Positions 1 through 9,312 are shown, numbered from the stretch's first letter. The stretch: DNA of 51,726 nt from Clostridia bacterium (GCA_017623575.1 JAGAOS010000061.1:1-51726); one strand, 5' to 3'. Translations and numbers: made by a program. Notes: generated from the sequence alone by a model not told the origin.

Positions 1-31
1 GAAAGTGGGCTTTTGGTGTTATACTTTTCAT
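1..31 (-). CDS. 5' end of an unidentified gene cut by the left edge
   Basis: An ATG at 31-29 on the minus strand is preceded by AAAGGAG about ten bases upstream and opens a frame reading MKSITPKAHF before the window ends. Ten residues cannot identify a protein. A short Ser/Thr-Pro-Lys start like this occurs in some insertion-sequence transposases, but that is a guess. The call rests only on the good ribosome binding site and open frame. Confidence 0.3.
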   Translation of the reverse strand, partial: MKSITPKAHF

Positions 32-162
32 TGGAAAAACAACTCCTTTGTGCTGATGTTTTGTTTGGTCACTTTACATCTTAACACATTTGAGTTGTTT
101 TTTCTATTTTTACTGTTACCTATCTATTGTATCATAACAAGATTAATAATAAAGGCAGATGC

Positions 163-223
163 TTAAGCAGAGGAGGAATAAACGAACCCGATTTTGACGG
201 GTTCATTTTCCTCCTCTGCTTAA
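163..223. terminator. Long hairpin downstream of the acyltransferase gene
   Basis: A perfect 16-bp inverted repeat (163-178 with 208-223, TTAAGCAGAGGAGGAA and its complement) encloses a second 7-bp repeat (GAACCCG 184-190 with CGGGTTC 198-204). It lies just past the stop of the minus-strand acyltransferase gene. No long U-run follows on the minus strand, so it could be a processing or stabilising hairpin, or a small palindromic insertion, rather than a canonical intrinsic terminator. Confidence 0.55.
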
Positions 224-238
224 CACCTGCCCTTGTTT

Positions 239-1342
239 TTACCATATATTTTTAAACAGCTTTAATTCTATTTTTTGAAGAATTTTTTTGACTCTTAAAA
301 GCTTAAATATCTGCTCGCGGAGCATATCTATAGCCGCGCAAACAAGATAAATTGCAACAGCCGATATAAGAAGGGCAAAAAAGATTTTTACTGCACCGAA
401 TTTTGGAAAATCAACAAATAACTTTTTAATTACTGCTTCTCTGACATAGGGATTTTCATGTATCAGATAAACGCTAAATGAAACGGGAGCAAAAATACCA
501 ATCAGCTTTGAAGCTATTTTTTCTGTTTTTATTTTTGAAAATCCCATTATTAAAAAGATTGCAGAGAATAATACTGTAGGTGAGGTATATAATGTAAGCC
601 TTATTTTAAGCAAATCGTCCCCTGTGCGACCTGAATTAAGATAATCGCATATAAGCCGCTCACCCCAGGTTATTACAACCATAAGAAAATACAAAAGTAT
701 AAATACCACAGGCTTTGTTTTGCTGAACAAATCGCATCTTGCTATTATTCCGCCCAGTACATAAAGCAAAATCAACCAGATTGGAGAATAACCTCTGTTG
801 GTGAAAAAAACATCTTTTTCTGCTAAAAGCGGCAAAACGCTAAAGAGCAAGATTATTGCAACGCCAATTGCCTTTAACTGACCGTTGGTTAGGCTTTCAA
901 AAGCTTTGTTTACCACAGGAGTAAAAAACGAAATGCAAAAATACGCTGTAAAATACCAATATGTTTTATTAGAAACGGGGAAAAAGGCATTAAACACCTC
1001 TGCCTTACCCATATTTGGTGAAACAATTGCCATAATAACAGCAATTGAAACGGTATAAAAAGCAACCTGCAGCCACAATGCGGCTATACCGGAATATTTA
1101 AATTTGGATTTAATTCCCACATAGCCTGAAATCAAAGCATAACAATTTACCGCGCAGTAGGATGCCGTTTCTAAAAACCAGGCAACCTCATATCGGTAGG
1201 AAAGCGGCACTGTATTTTTTAAAATTCCGCCGTGTCCACACATATGTAAAATAATTATCATAAGCATAGAAACAATTCTGAGTAGGTCTATGCCGTAATT
1301 GCGTTCTCTTTTTGTATTTAAAACTGCAGGTGCTATTTGCAT
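239..1342 (-). CDS. Acyltransferase family 3 membrane protein
   Basis: A 367-residue polytopic membrane protein with about ten hydrophobic segments. The N-terminal GIDLLRIVSMLMIIILH has the family-typical R-x10-H arrangement, with the Arg and His in the first membrane helix, and VYLIHENPYV near residue 293 matches the late conserved segment. Such proteins O-acylate surface sugars or other exported glycans using acyl-CoA from the cytoplasm. Length is normal for the family. The start follows an AAGGGGGA site. It stands alone, so the acceptor cannot be inferred. Confidence 0.85.
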   Translation of the reverse strand: MQIAPAVLNTKRERNYGIDLLRIVSMLMIIILHMCGHGGILKNTVPLSYRYEVAWFLETASYCAVNCYALISGYVGIKSKFKYSGIAALWLQVAFYTVSIAVIMAIVSPNMGKAEVFNAFFPVSNKTYWYFTAYFCISFFTPVVNKAFESLTNGQLKAIGVAIILLFSVLPLLAEKDVFFTNRGYSPIWLILLYVLGGIIARCDLFSKTKPVVFILLYFLMVVITWGERLICDYLNSGRTGDDLLKIRLTLYTSPTVLFSAIFLIMGFSKIKTEKIASKLIGIFAPVSFSVYLIHENPYVREAVIKKLFVDFPKFGAVKIFFALLISAVAIYLVCAAIDMLREQIFKLLRVKKILQKIELKLFKNIW

Positions 1343-1410
1343 TTTTATCCCCCTTCAGGTTTCATCAACAGTATTGTAACATTTATGTCTTTCTTTTTCA
1401 AGCCAAATAT

Positions 1411-1457
1411 AAAAAATAAAAGATTGCCTCGCATTAAACGGGACAATCTTTTGTTTT
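1411..1457 (-). terminator. Intrinsic terminator of rpmE
   Basis: Arms AAAAGATTG (1418-1426) and CAATCTTTT (1444-1452), extended by inner pairs with one mismatch, are followed on the minus strand by a T-rich run. The other strand also has a T-run (TTTTGTTTTTT), so the structure may work in both directions. Confidence 0.75.
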
Positions 1458-1469
1458 TTAGTAATTGAA

Positions 1470-1676
1470 TTACTTGCTCTCCATATTGAAACGCTTCTTG
1501 AAACGATCAACGCGTCCACCGGTATCAACCAGCTTCTGCTTTCCAGTAAAGAACGGATGACATTTGGAACAAATATCAAGACGGATGTTTTCCTTGGTTG
1601 AGCGAGTTTCAAATTCAGCACCACAAGCACACTTAACGATGGTGGTTTCATACTTAGGATGTATTCCCTGTTTCAT
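1470..1676 (-). CDS. rpmE: 50S ribosomal protein L31 (zinc-binding form)
   Basis: A 68-residue protein beginning [10 protein letters not shown], the usual start of L31. Four cysteines (C16, C18, C36, C39) form the zinc site of the C+ type, so this is the zinc-replete paralogue rather than the YtiA-like form. The C-terminal [12 protein letters not shown] matches the family. A longer frame exists upstream, but the start at 1676 follows AAAGGGGTGA and gives the family length. The gene is monocistronic, with its own promoter and terminator. Confidence 0.97.
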   Translation of the reverse strand: MKQGIHPKYETTIVKCACGAEFETRSTKENIRLDICSKCHPFFTGKQKLVDTGGRVDRFKKRFNMESK

Positions 1677-1710
1677 ACTGTCACCCCTTTCAAATTCGGT
1701 TAACGGTACA

Positions 1711-1739
1711 ATGATACCACAAATAAAATCAAATTGCAA
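1711..1739 (-). promoter_or_regulatory. sigma-A promoter of rpmE
   Basis: On the minus strand, -35 TTGCAA (1739-1734), a 17-bp spacer and -10 TATCAT (1716-1711) lie about 35 bases upstream of the rpmE start codon. Confidence 0.65.
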
Positions 1740-1793
1740 TAGCAAATTTTAAAAATTTTAAATTTATATATACCAAATATTTGTGTATATAGA

Positions 1794-2426
1794 CTACATT
1801 GCCCTTATAAATGCGGCAACCTTCTCTGCAATCAGGTTATATCCGGCGGCATTTGGATGAAGTCCGTCAGGCATATAGGTTTCCTTCATAATGGGTACCT
1901 GAGGATTAACCCCAAGATTTGCATACAAATCCAAAACGGGCAACGAATAGAACTCTGCAACCTCACGAACAACCCTTACAAAATCAATAAGCTTATACTG
2001 GGGCTTTTCTTCACCCAATCTGTGAAGAGGGGTAATAACGCAGATTTTTGACTTGGGATATTTATTTATAAGCCCTGTAAAAAGGGTGTGAAGCGCACCG
2101 TAGAAGGTGTAGGGAGTTCTGTCAGTAAATCTTCCGATAGGGGCATCACCGTGACCAAAATCGTTGGTGCCGCCAAAAACAAAAATCATATCGGCATCGT
2201 CATCCATCTCAGCAAAGCGGCCACAGTAATCCTTATCATGTATGGGCGCCTCTGAGGGTATTGTCTTTCGTGCAATACGGGTTCCGCCAATACCGTAGTT
2301 ACGGCAAACGGCACCGTATTTATTGCGGATTATAGAAACAAAGCAGTCGTTTTCCTTATCTGCAACACCTACACCCTGGGTAATGCTATCACCTAAAAAA
2401 TTAATTTTAAGACCTTTAATTTCCAT
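1794..2426 (-). CDS. SGNH/GDSL family hydrolase
   Basis: A 210-residue protein with GDSL block I (GDSITQGVG, catalytic Ser), block III (GGTND) and block V (DGLHPN, catalytic Asp and His). The group includes small esterases, acetyl-xylan or sugar esterases and acyl-protein hydrolases; no signal peptide is seen, so it is probably cytoplasmic. The start at 2426 is preceded by AGAGGTAAC; a longer frame reaching 2492 would overlap the upstream gene and lacks that site. Only 5 bp separate it from the upstream stop codon, so it is probably translated from the same mRNA. Substrate unknown. Confidence 0.88.
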   Translation of the reverse strand: MEIKGLKINFLGDSITQGVGVADKENDCFVSIIRNKYGAVCRNYGIGGTRIARKTIPSEAPIHDKDYCGRFAEMDDDADMIFVFGGTNDFGHGDAPIGRFTDRTPYTFYGALHTLFTGLINKYPKSKICVITPLHRLGEEKPQYKLIDFVRVVREVAEFYSLPVLDLYANLGVNPQVPIMKETYMPDGLHPNAAGYNLIAEKVAAFIRAM

Positions 2427-2431
2427 TTTTG

Positions 2432-2869
2432 TTACCTCTTTTTTAGTAAATTTTCTGTAAGCTCTGCGGCTTTTTCTACAAATATAAGGCAAGGACGATT
2501 TTTATAGGCTTCGTCGGCTGGAACTTCATATTCACCCTTATCAAGCTTTGCCAACAGCTCAGGGCAACGAATTTCTGAAAATTCAGCCTTAAACTGCTCA
2601 GACAAATCCTCTATTAATTTGTAGTGCTGTTTTTTGGCATCTGCATCAGTAAAATCTTTATAACCCAGAACAGCGCCAACCGCCATATACATACCGGTTG
2701 CGGCTCCGCAAGCCTCCCCTGTATGACCCATTCCCCCACCAAATGAGGTGGAAATTAAAAATGCCTGCTCCTCGCTTATTCCCGTTACATCCGAAAATGC
2801 AACAAAAACGGCTTGGGCGCAATTATAACCCTTTAAAAATAATTCTCTTGCTTTTTCTATATGATTCAT
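2432..2869 (-). CDS. C_GCAxxG_C_C family redox-type protein
   Basis: A 145-residue protein. The spaced cysteines (YNCAQAV near residue 17, the motif GEACGAATG near residue 52, then RCPELL and RPCLIF) define the C_GCAxxG_C_C family, a small conserved group in anaerobes presumed to bind metal or act in thiol redox chemistry; no biochemical role is established. The ATG overlaps the stop of the upstream metallophosphatase by 4 bp (ATGA) and the downstream hydrolase follows after 5 bp, so the three genes form a tight operon. Confidence 0.85.
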   Translation of the reverse strand: MNHIEKARELFLKGYNCAQAVFVAFSDVTGISEEQAFLISTSFGGGMGHTGEACGAATGMYMAVGAVLGYKDFTDADAKKQHYKLIEDLSEQFKAEFSEIRCPELLAKLDKGEYEVPADEAYKNRPCLIFVEKAAELTENLLKKR

Positions 2870-3639
2870 TTCTTCACCTTTTTTCGTTTATTTTTTTTAG
2901 TTTCTGCAACGGGCTCATCATCAAAAAACGATAACTGCTCCGCCTTATTGCTTTCATAGATATATGTATCAATGGGCAAAATCTTGTTGAAGATACAAGT
3001 ATGGCGAGGGGTAATTCGCCTATCCTCATGAAGAGAACCAAAGTACCACTGCTTATAGGTGCAAAAGCGACCTATTTCCTCTAAAAATCCGTTTAGCTTG
3101 TTTACATGGTCGGCATCACCTGTGCGAAGAAGCATTGCGCTTTTTACAAGTGACGGCGGCTCGTGAGACAGAATATAATCTATTTGACCTGCACATTCAT
3201 CCAAATTAGACGCCGCGTGCGCCATTTCAGCGGGGGAAGGCAGCTCAGCTCGCCACCAATGCTGCTGCTCCATACGAATATCCTTATCCAGACTTTCGCC
3301 ACCACCGAAAACAAAAATTTTATTGCCTTCAATTTCAAAAATCTCGCCACGCATAAGGTGAAAAAGATTGCCCGATATTCTGTGAACCTTGCCACCCTTC
3401 CAAACCGTTTGACGATATTTTTTAATAAGCTCAAAATTCTCATGGGCGCCATCTAAAAAACAAACGGTAAATTTTCGGCTGCCTAAATATTTAAGGGTGC
3501 TGCGCTCTCTTGGACTGTCATCCCACACAAAGCCGAAATCGCCGCATACAATAAGCACATCGTCCTTTTTTAGCTTGCGCCATTCTTTATCATACAAACG
3601 GGATTCATCACCGTGCATATCACCCGTAATATATACCAT
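2866..3639 (-). CDS. Calcineurin-like metallophosphoesterase
   Basis: A 257-residue protein with the metallophosphatase signature: ITGDMHGD (residues 4-11), CGDFGF (near 32), DGAHEN (near 63) and SHEPP (near 158) supply the Asp, His and Asn ligands of a two-metal site. The C-terminus is a basic tail rich in Lys. Targets in this group range from nucleotides to phosphoproteins, and none can be assigned here. It is first in a three-gene operon with a GGAGG site six bases before the ATG. Confidence 0.87.
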   Translation of the reverse strand: MVYITGDMHGDESRLYDKEWRKLKKDDVLIVCGDFGFVWDDSPRERSTLKYLGSRKFTVCFLDGAHENFELIKKYRQTVWKGGKVHRISGNLFHLMRGEIFEIEGNKIFVFGGGESLDKDIRMEQQHWWRAELPSPAEMAHAASNLDECAGQIDYILSHEPPSLVKSAMLLRTGDADHVNKLNGFLEEIGRFCTYKQWYFGSLHEDRRITPRHTCIFNKILPIDTYIYESNKAEQLSFFDDEPVAETKKNKRKKVKK

Positions 3640-3757
3640 TTTTTGCCTCCCATCTAAAATTAATTAAAAATTAATGATTTTTACCCTTTAAAAATCGACA
3701 AAAATAATGTATAATCATAATATAAATCAATTATACTACATCTTGAGGAAAAAATCT

Positions 3758-5098
3758 ATGGTAAAAAAATCAATTTCTTTAATTATTTCAATTTTTTTGG
3801 TTTGCCTTGTTTTTACAACACCTGCTTTGGCATACAAGCCATCTACCTTCACCCTAACTGCAGAGGGGTGTCTTATAGCAAATGTGGATACCGATGCCGT
3901 TATTTATGAAAAAAATGCCGATGAAAAGCTCTACCCCGCCTCCCTTACAAAAATTATGACTGCGGTGGTGGTTCTGGATGAGTGCGACGATTTAGAAAAT
4001 ACCATTTTAACCTGCAATCAGGATACCCTTAACCTTTTGCTTGGCACCGATTCATCGGTTTTTAATCTTGTTGGGGGCGAACAGCTTCCGGCATTAGAGC
4101 TGCTTTATATTTTGCTTGTTCATTCGGCAAATGATGCCGCAAACACTTTAGCCGAGCATTTTGGCGGCACTATTCCCGGATTTGTGGATAAAATGAACGC
4201 AAAGGCAAAGGAACTGGGTATGACAAACACCCACTATATGAACCCCCACGGTCTGCATGATGAGGAGCACTATACCACCCCGCGTGATATGTACACCCTT
4301 ACAAAATATGCTTTAAAAAATGAAACCTTTAAAAAGATTTTTGGAACGGTACGCCACACAGTACCCGCAACAAATATGAATCCTAAAACGCGGATTCTTG
4401 CAACCACCGTATTTATTCAAGACCCAAACACATCCCTGCCCAACACCTATTACCGACCTGTTGACGGCGGCAAAACGGGATACACCGACCCTGCGGGTCG
4501 TTGCCTTGTAACCTATGCCGAGGAGGACGGAATAACCTATGTTTGCGTTGTTATGAAATGTCCTGTTAAAAATGATGCAGGTGTAAAGGTAAGGTATGAA
4601 TTTGCCGAAACCAAGCAGCTTTATGAATGGGTTTTTAATGAGTTTGAATACCGCGAGGTTTTTGACACCGCCACCCCTGTTGACGAATGTAATGTTGAGC
4701 TTTCTACCGACACCGATGCCGTTGCGGTTGTTCTTAAAAATCCGGTTAATGCCGTTGTGCCAAAGGAAGCAGAACCATCCAGCTTTAAGATAGAGGTTGA
4801 ATTCTTTAAAAATCCTGCCGAAGCACCTATTACCTTGGGTCAGGAGCTTGGTACCGCCACCATAAAATACGCGGGCGAAACCATTGGTACAGTACCCGTT
4901 GTTGCAATAACCGCGGTGGAAAAAAGTGGTATGCTTGCCTTTGTTAAAACCATTACCGACTTTTTTGGCAGTTCTGTTTTTGCAATTGCTGTGCTTATAA
5001 TAGTGCTTATAATACTAGCCCTTGTTCTTTATATTATTATAATAAATCATAACCGCAAAAAACGCCGCCGAAACAGAAGAAGGGTTAAAATTAAATAG
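3758..5098 (+). CDS. D-alanyl-D-alanine carboxypeptidase (DacA/DacF-type PBP)
   Basis: A 446-residue low-molecular-weight penicillin-binding protein that trims the terminal D-Ala from peptidoglycan stem peptides outside the membrane. Catalytic motifs are SLTK (S62, K65), SAN (S123-N125) and KTG (K239-G241). A signal peptide occupies residues 1-25 (ending TPALA). The C-terminus carries a hydrophobic helix and a very basic tail (KKRRRNRRR), so it is anchored by a true transmembrane segment rather than only an amphipathic helix. The start follows TGAGGA at 3744; an earlier in-frame start at 3707 overlaps the promoter and is rejected. Confidence 0.93.
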   Translation: MVKKSISLIISIFLVCLVFTTPALAYKPSTFTLTAEGCLIANVDTDAVIYEKNADEKLYPASLTKIMTAVVVLDECDDLENTILTCNQDTLNLLLGTDSSVFNLVGGEQLPALELLYILLVHSANDAANTLAEHFGGTIPGFVDKMNAKAKELGMTNTHYMNPHGLHDEEHYTTPRDMYTLTKYALKNETFKKIFGTVRHTVPATNMNPKTRILATTVFIQDPNTSLPNTYYRPVDGGKTGYTDPAGRCLVTYAEEDGITYVCVVMKCPVKNDAGVKVRYEFAETKQLYEWVFNEFEYREVFDTATPVDECNVELSTDTDAVAVVLKNPVNAVVPKEAEPSSFKIEVEFFKNPAEAPITLGQELGTATIKYAGETIGTVPVVAITAVEKSGMLAFVKTITDFFGSSVFAIAVLIIVLIILALVLYIIIINHNRKKRRRNRRRVKIK

Positions 5099-5160
5099 TA
5101 AAAATATGTTTTGAATTAATACGCAAAAAAGCAATTCTAAAACAACTGAATAAAAATTTA

Positions 5161-5207
5161 AAATCTGCAATAAAAGTGCATTTACACATTTTTATTGCAG
5201 ATTATTT
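5161..5207. terminator. Bidirectional terminator between convergent genes (repeat copy 1)
   Basis: The 14-bp perfect arms AATCTGCAATAAAA (5162-5175) and complement (5190-5203) lie between the convergent carboxypeptidase and EamA transporter genes. The left arm and its upstream flank recur almost unchanged at 9305-9327 after the rhamnosidase gene. Confidence 0.7.
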
Positions 5208-5234
5208 TATGTAAATATATTGATAAATTAATGT

Positions 5235-6155
5235 TTATCGGGCGGTTTTCCCTTTAAAATTAATCTGTGCCAGAATAACGGCGGCAAACATTAAAACACA
5301 GCCTACAATTTCTCTGCCGCTCATAATTTCGCCAAAAACGGCGCCCGAAAGCACTGCAAAAACCGATTCCAGACTCATAATAACCGATGCTACGGTTGGA
5401 TTGGTATTTTTTTGCGCCACAATCTGCAGAGTGTAGGCAACACCACTGGAAAGAAGTCCCGCATACAAAATAGGTACTATATCATTAATAATTCCGCCTA
5501 TGCTTGGGGATTCAAAAATAAACATAAATATTGTACCCAAAATACTGCTTACCAAAAACTGAAGTGCCGAAAGCTTTACCCCGTTTACAAAAGGTGAAAA
5601 CCTATCAATAACCAGAATATGGGCGGTAAAGCCTATGGCGCAAAGAAACAAGATAAGGTCGGCATAATGAACAGAAAAACCGCTTTTAACACATAGCAGA
5701 TACATACCAACCGTTGCAATGGCAACGCTTATCCAAATATTTATTCCCGCTTTTTTCTTTAAAAAAAGTCCTGCAATGGGCACCAACACTATGTAAAGAG
5801 CTGTTATGAAGCCTGATTTTCCTGCGGCGGCGCCGTCACTTGGGTAAAGAAATATTCCATACTGCTGAAGAGATGCGGCAATAAAAAGAATTACACCGCA
5901 GAATATACCGCCTATAACCTCTTTTTTAGAGTATGAAAGCACCTTAAAATCCTTGGGCAAAATTCCCTTTTTCTTAGAAAAAACATCTATTACGGCAATA
6001 ACAGGCACCAAAACAAGGGCGCCTATTAAATTTCGGCTGGCAATAAAGGTGAATGGCTCGGTGGCTGCCTTATCCTGAGCCACAAAGGTAGAGCCCCATA
6101 TAAAAGCCGCAAGCAAAAGCATTAAACTGCCTTTAAGTTGTGATTTTGAGTTCAT
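5235..6155 (-). CDS. EamA/DMT-family transporter
   Basis: A 306-residue membrane protein with ten predicted helices arranged as two EamA repeats (WGSTFVAQDKA near residue 20; ALLSSGVAYTLQIVAQK in the second half). Members export amino acids, purines or other small metabolites; the substrate here is unknown. The chosen ATG at 6155 has GGAGAG seven bases upstream, whereas an in-frame TTG at 6170 lies inside that ribosome binding site. It is transcribed away from uppP. Confidence 0.87.
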   Translation of the reverse strand: MNSKSQLKGSLMLLLAAFIWGSTFVAQDKAATEPFTFIASRNLIGALVLVPVIAVIDVFSKKKGILPKDFKVLSYSKKEVIGGIFCGVILFIAASLQQYGIFLYPSDGAAAGKSGFITALYIVLVPIAGLFLKKKAGINIWISVAIATVGMYLLCVKSGFSVHYADLILFLCAIGFTAHILVIDRFSPFVNGVKLSALQFLVSSILGTIFMFIFESPSIGGIINDIVPILYAGLLSSGVAYTLQIVAQKNTNPTVASVIMSLESVFAVLSGAVFGEIMSGREIVGCVLMFAAVILAQINFKGKTAR

Positions 6156-6191
6156 AACAATACTCTCCAAAAATTATAAAATACTCAAAAA

Positions 6192-6220
6192 AGTATATCA
6201 TATATTTTTTTGCCTGACAA
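6192..6220 (-). promoter_or_regulatory. sigma-A promoter of the EamA transporter gene
   Basis: Minus strand -35 TTGTCA (6220-6215), 17-bp spacer, -10 TATACT (6197-6192). Confidence 0.6.
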
Positions 6221-6233
6221 GTACATATTTTGC

Positions 6234-6261
6234 ATTTTATGCTATACTTTTAGCATAAAAT
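6234..6261. promoter_or_regulatory. Perfect 11-bp inverted repeat between EamA gene and uppP
   Basis: ATTTTATGCTA (6234-6244) pairs with TAGCATAAAAT (6251-6261) around a 6-bp centre. It lies in the divergent intergenic region, upstream of the EamA -35 box and just before uppP. It could be an operator serving uppP or both genes. No regulator is encoded nearby. Confidence 0.45.
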
Positions 6262-6293
6262 ATGATAAAATAATTTTGATTGGAGGTATTTTT

Positions 6294-7133
6294 ATGTTTT
6301 TGGATATTATTAAATCAATTATTTACGGAATTGTGGAAGGCATTACCGAATGGCTACCCATTAGCAGTACGGGGCATTTGATTTTATTAGAGGATTTAAT
6401 TCCTTTTAAAAATGTTTCGGCAGGCTTTTTTGAAATGTATGAGGTTGTAATTCAGCTTGGTGCAATCATAGCTGTAATTCTGTTGTTTTTTAAAAAGCTA
6501 TGGCCTTTTCAAAACAAGCCATCCTTAGAGGGGGCTGAAAGATACATAAATTTAAAATCTATCAACTTATGGCTTAAAGTGCTTGTGGCATCTCTGCCCT
6601 CTGCAATAATCGGTCTGCCGCTGGACGATATTTTAGATACCCACCTTTACAACAAAACCACCGTTTCCATAACTCTTATTTTATATGGTATTCTTTTTAT
6701 TCTGGTAGAACGCTTTAATAAATCCCGAACACCAAAAATCAACAAAACAAGCGGAATTACCTTTAAAACCGCCGCTTTAATAGGCTGTTTTCAAATGCTT
6801 GCATTAATCCCCGGTACATCCCGTTCGGGCGCCACCATTTTAGGCGCTATTCTTATTGGGCTCTCCCGCCCTGCCGCCGCAGAATTCAGCTTTTTCCTTG
6901 CTATTCCCACAATGGTGGGGGCAAGCCTTTTAAAAATAGTTAAGTTTTTAAGCGAAGCATCCTTTACGGGGGAAGAAATTTTTATACTTTTGGTAGGTAT
7001 GATAGTTTCCTTTGTGGTATCGGTACTGGCAATCCGCGCGCTTATGGCGTATGTTAAGAAAAAGGATTTCTCATTCTTTGGATACTACCGAATAGTGCTT
7101 GGACTTATTGTTATGGCATTTGTAATATTGTAA
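6294..7133 (+). CDS. uppP: Undecaprenyl-diphosphatase UppP/BacA
   Basis: A 279-residue integral membrane phosphatase that recycles undecaprenyl diphosphate to the monophosphate carrier for wall synthesis; high expression gives bacitracin resistance. Both family signatures are present: GITEWLPISSTGHL near the N-terminus and PGTSRSGATI near residue 178. Length is typical. The start has TGGAGGT at 6281; the in-frame start at 6210 would put 28 atypical residues in front and is rejected. The stop lies 18 bp before the next gene, so they may be co-transcribed. Confidence 0.96.
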   Translation: MFLDIIKSIIYGIVEGITEWLPISSTGHLILLEDLIPFKNVSAGFFEMYEVVIQLGAIIAVILLFFKKLWPFQNKPSLEGAERYINLKSINLWLKVLVASLPSAIIGLPLDDILDTHLYNKTTVSITLILYGILFILVERFNKSRTPKINKTSGITFKTAALIGCFQMLALIPGTSRSGATILGAILIGLSRPAAAEFSFFLAIPTMVGASLLKIVKFLSEASFTGEEIFILLVGMIVSFVVSVLAIRALMAYVKKKDFSFFGYYRIVLGLIVMAFVIL

Positions 7134-7151
7134 ACTAAGGACTGATAAAAT

Positions 7152-9233
7152 ATGACTCCATTTAAAGGCAAATGGATTTGCAGAGAAGAATTTTTAAAGC
7201 TTTCTCCCATTAATGTGTTTCACCGTGAAGCTGAACCCGATAAAAACTACTCACACAGCGATGCGCTTAAAAACATCCACACACTTTTTAAAAAGGATTT
7301 TATTTTTAAAGGCGCAAAAAAGGCGATTATACGCATTACCGCCGACGATTACTTCAAGCTTTATGTAAACGGCGAATTTGTAGGTCAGGGTCCCACTGCA
7401 GGCTATCCGTTTTGCTACTACTACAATGAATTTGATATAACAAAACTACTAAAAATCGGTGAAAACAAAATATCGGTACATAACTATTATCAGGGCAACA
7501 TTAACCGCGTATGGAACAGCGGCGACTACCGAATGGGTATGATTGCCGACCTTATTGCCGACGGTGAGATTGTGCTTTCCACCGACGAAAGCTGGCAATA
7601 TTCCCCCATCAATAGCTTTTCGGGGGAATGTAATATTGGCTACGAAACGGGCTACAGTGAGTGCATTGATGCGCGAATTGTTCCAAATGCTTTTCGTCCT
7701 TGCTGCGTAAAAGCTGTTGATTACAAATTTGCCGCTGAGCCTTCGGTTAATCTGCAGGTTTATGAAAAAAAAGCGGCAGATATAAAAACCCTGAACGGCG
7801 GCGGAATTTTTCTTGATTTTGGTCAGGAAATAACCGGTACGCTACGCCTTACCGCCCTTGGAAACAGTGGTGATGAGGTTATTATTCACTATGGTGAGGA
7901 GCTTAATGACGACGGCACCGTACGCTATGATATGCGATGCAACTGCCATTATGAGGATAAACTGATTCTTGGGGAAGGAGAATCCGACTTTTCAGGCTAT
8001 GATTACAAGGCATTCCGCTATGTGGAGATACTTCCCCAAAATCCCGAAATCTCTATAAAGGATATTACCGCAATTGTGCGGCACTACCCCTTTGATGACA
8101 CCGCCTGTACCATTAAAAGCAGCAATAAAATTTTAGAGGCTGTTTTTAATATATGCAAAAATGGTGTTAAGTACGGTAGTCAGGATATTTTTGTAGATTG
8201 CCCCTCCCGTGAAAAGGGACAGTATGCAGGTGATATGACCGTTACCGGCGCATCCCACATTTATCTGACAGGTGATATACGGCTTGCAAAGAAGGCTATT
8301 ATAAATCAGGCTCAATCTCAGACTGTGTCCGACGGAATTTTAGCCGTTACCCCCGGCTCATATATGCAGGAGATTGCCGATTATTCACTGCAGTTCCCCA
8401 TTTTGCTTCTCCGCCATTATATGCATACGGGTGACAAGGAATTTTTAAAAGAAATGCTTCCTGTATGCGAAAAGATGCTTGCGCATTTTAAAAAATTCGA
8501 CCGTGGTGACGGTATGCTGGAGCTGGTTGATAGCTGGAATTTAGTGGATTGGCCCGATAATCTCCGTGATAATTATGATTTTCCCCTTACCATCCCCATT
8601 GGCAAAGGAATTCACAATGTTATAAATGCTTTTTATGTTGGCGCGGTTTCTCAGGTGGAACAAATTAAGGATATTTTAGGTGTTCCATACAAAAACCAAA
8701 GCAACGCCCTAAAGGCAACATTCAACAGTATTTTTTATAATGCCGAGCTTGGACTTTATGTAGATAGCGAGGGTAGCCGCCATTCCTCTCTTCATGCTAA
8801 TGTAATACCTCTTTACTACGGTCTGGAACCCGACGGAACCACCCATACCATTGCTGATTTTATTGCTGAAAAGGGTCTTGTATGCGGCGTTTATATGGCA
8901 TATTTTTACCTTAAGGCATTAGCCAGAACAGAGCGATATGATGCCGTTTGGAATACCCTTGTAGCAGAAAACTCCACCTCTTGGTTCAATATGGTAAAAG
9001 AGGGCGGTACTACCTGCTTTGAGGCTTGGGGCAAGGATCAAAAGTTTAACACAAGTCTTTGTCACCCGTGGGCAAGCGCCCCAATTTCGGTAATTATTGA
9101 GGATATTTTAGGTTTAAAGCCTACCGCCCCCGGTTGGGAAGCTTACACCTTTAATCCACATCTGCCCAAAGATGTTTCGATTACGGCAACTATCCCCCTT
9201 GTAAACGGAAAAACAGCAAAATTTTCTGTTTAA
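7152..9233 (+). CDS. GH78 alpha-L-rhamnosidase-like protein
   Basis: A 693-residue protein without a signal peptide. The N-terminal beta-rich part resembles the rhamnosidase N domain (YVNGEFVGQGP near 71-81, FDITKLLKIGENKI near 94). The catalytic (alpha/alpha)6 region contains DCPSREKGQYAGD (D349 to D361), a variant of the GH78 signature, followed by VDSWNLVDWPD. GH78 enzymes release terminal L-rhamnose from glycans. The C-terminal segment (PHLPKDVSITATIPLVNGK) matches the usual end domain. The signature lacks the usual ER-x-GW pattern, so specificity may differ. A link to the propanediol microcompartment 20 kb away is only speculative. Confidence 0.85.
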   Translation: MTPFKGKWICREEFLKLSPINVFHREAEPDKNYSHSDALKNIHTLFKKDFIFKGAKKAIIRITADDYFKLYVNGEFVGQGPTAGYPFCYYYNEFDITKLLKIGENKISVHNYYQGNINRVWNSGDYRMGMIADLIADGEIVLSTDESWQYSPINSFSGECNIGYETGYSECIDARIVPNAFRPCCVKAVDYKFAAEPSVNLQVYEKKAADIKTLNGGGIFLDFGQEITGTLRLTALGNSGDEVIIHYGEELNDDGTVRYDMRCNCHYEDKLILGEGESDFSGYDYKAFRYVEILPQNPEISIKDITAIVRHYPFDDTACTIKSSNKILEAVFNICKNGVKYGSQDIFVDCPSREKGQYAGDMTVTGASHIYLTGDIRLAKKAIINQAQSQTVSDGILAVTPGSYMQEIADYSLQFPILLLRHYMHTGDKEFLKEMLPVCEKMLAHFKKFDRGDGMLELVDSWNLVDWPDNLRDNYDFPLTIPIGKGIHNVINAFYVGAVSQVEQIKDILGVPYKNQSNALKATFNSIFYNAELGLYVDSEGSRHSSLHANVIPLYYGLEPDGTTHTIADFIAEKGLVCGVYMAYFYLKALARTERYDAVWNTLVAENSTSWFNMVKEGGTTCFEAWGKDQKFNTSLCHPWASAPISVIIEDILGLKPTAPGWEAYTFNPHLPKDVSITATIPLVNGKTAKFSV

Positions 9234-9312
9234 AAAATGTTGCAAAATTAACAGAAAAAGTGTTAGTAAAAAACAAAGTTTATTAAATACATTTATATAA
9301 GGGTAAAATTTA

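Noticed and set aside
7152-9233. GH78 gene as a functional part of the propanediol microcompartment locus
   Set aside because: Rhamnose release would feed the pathway in principle, but the gene is about 18 kb away with unrelated genes between and no shared promoter motif.
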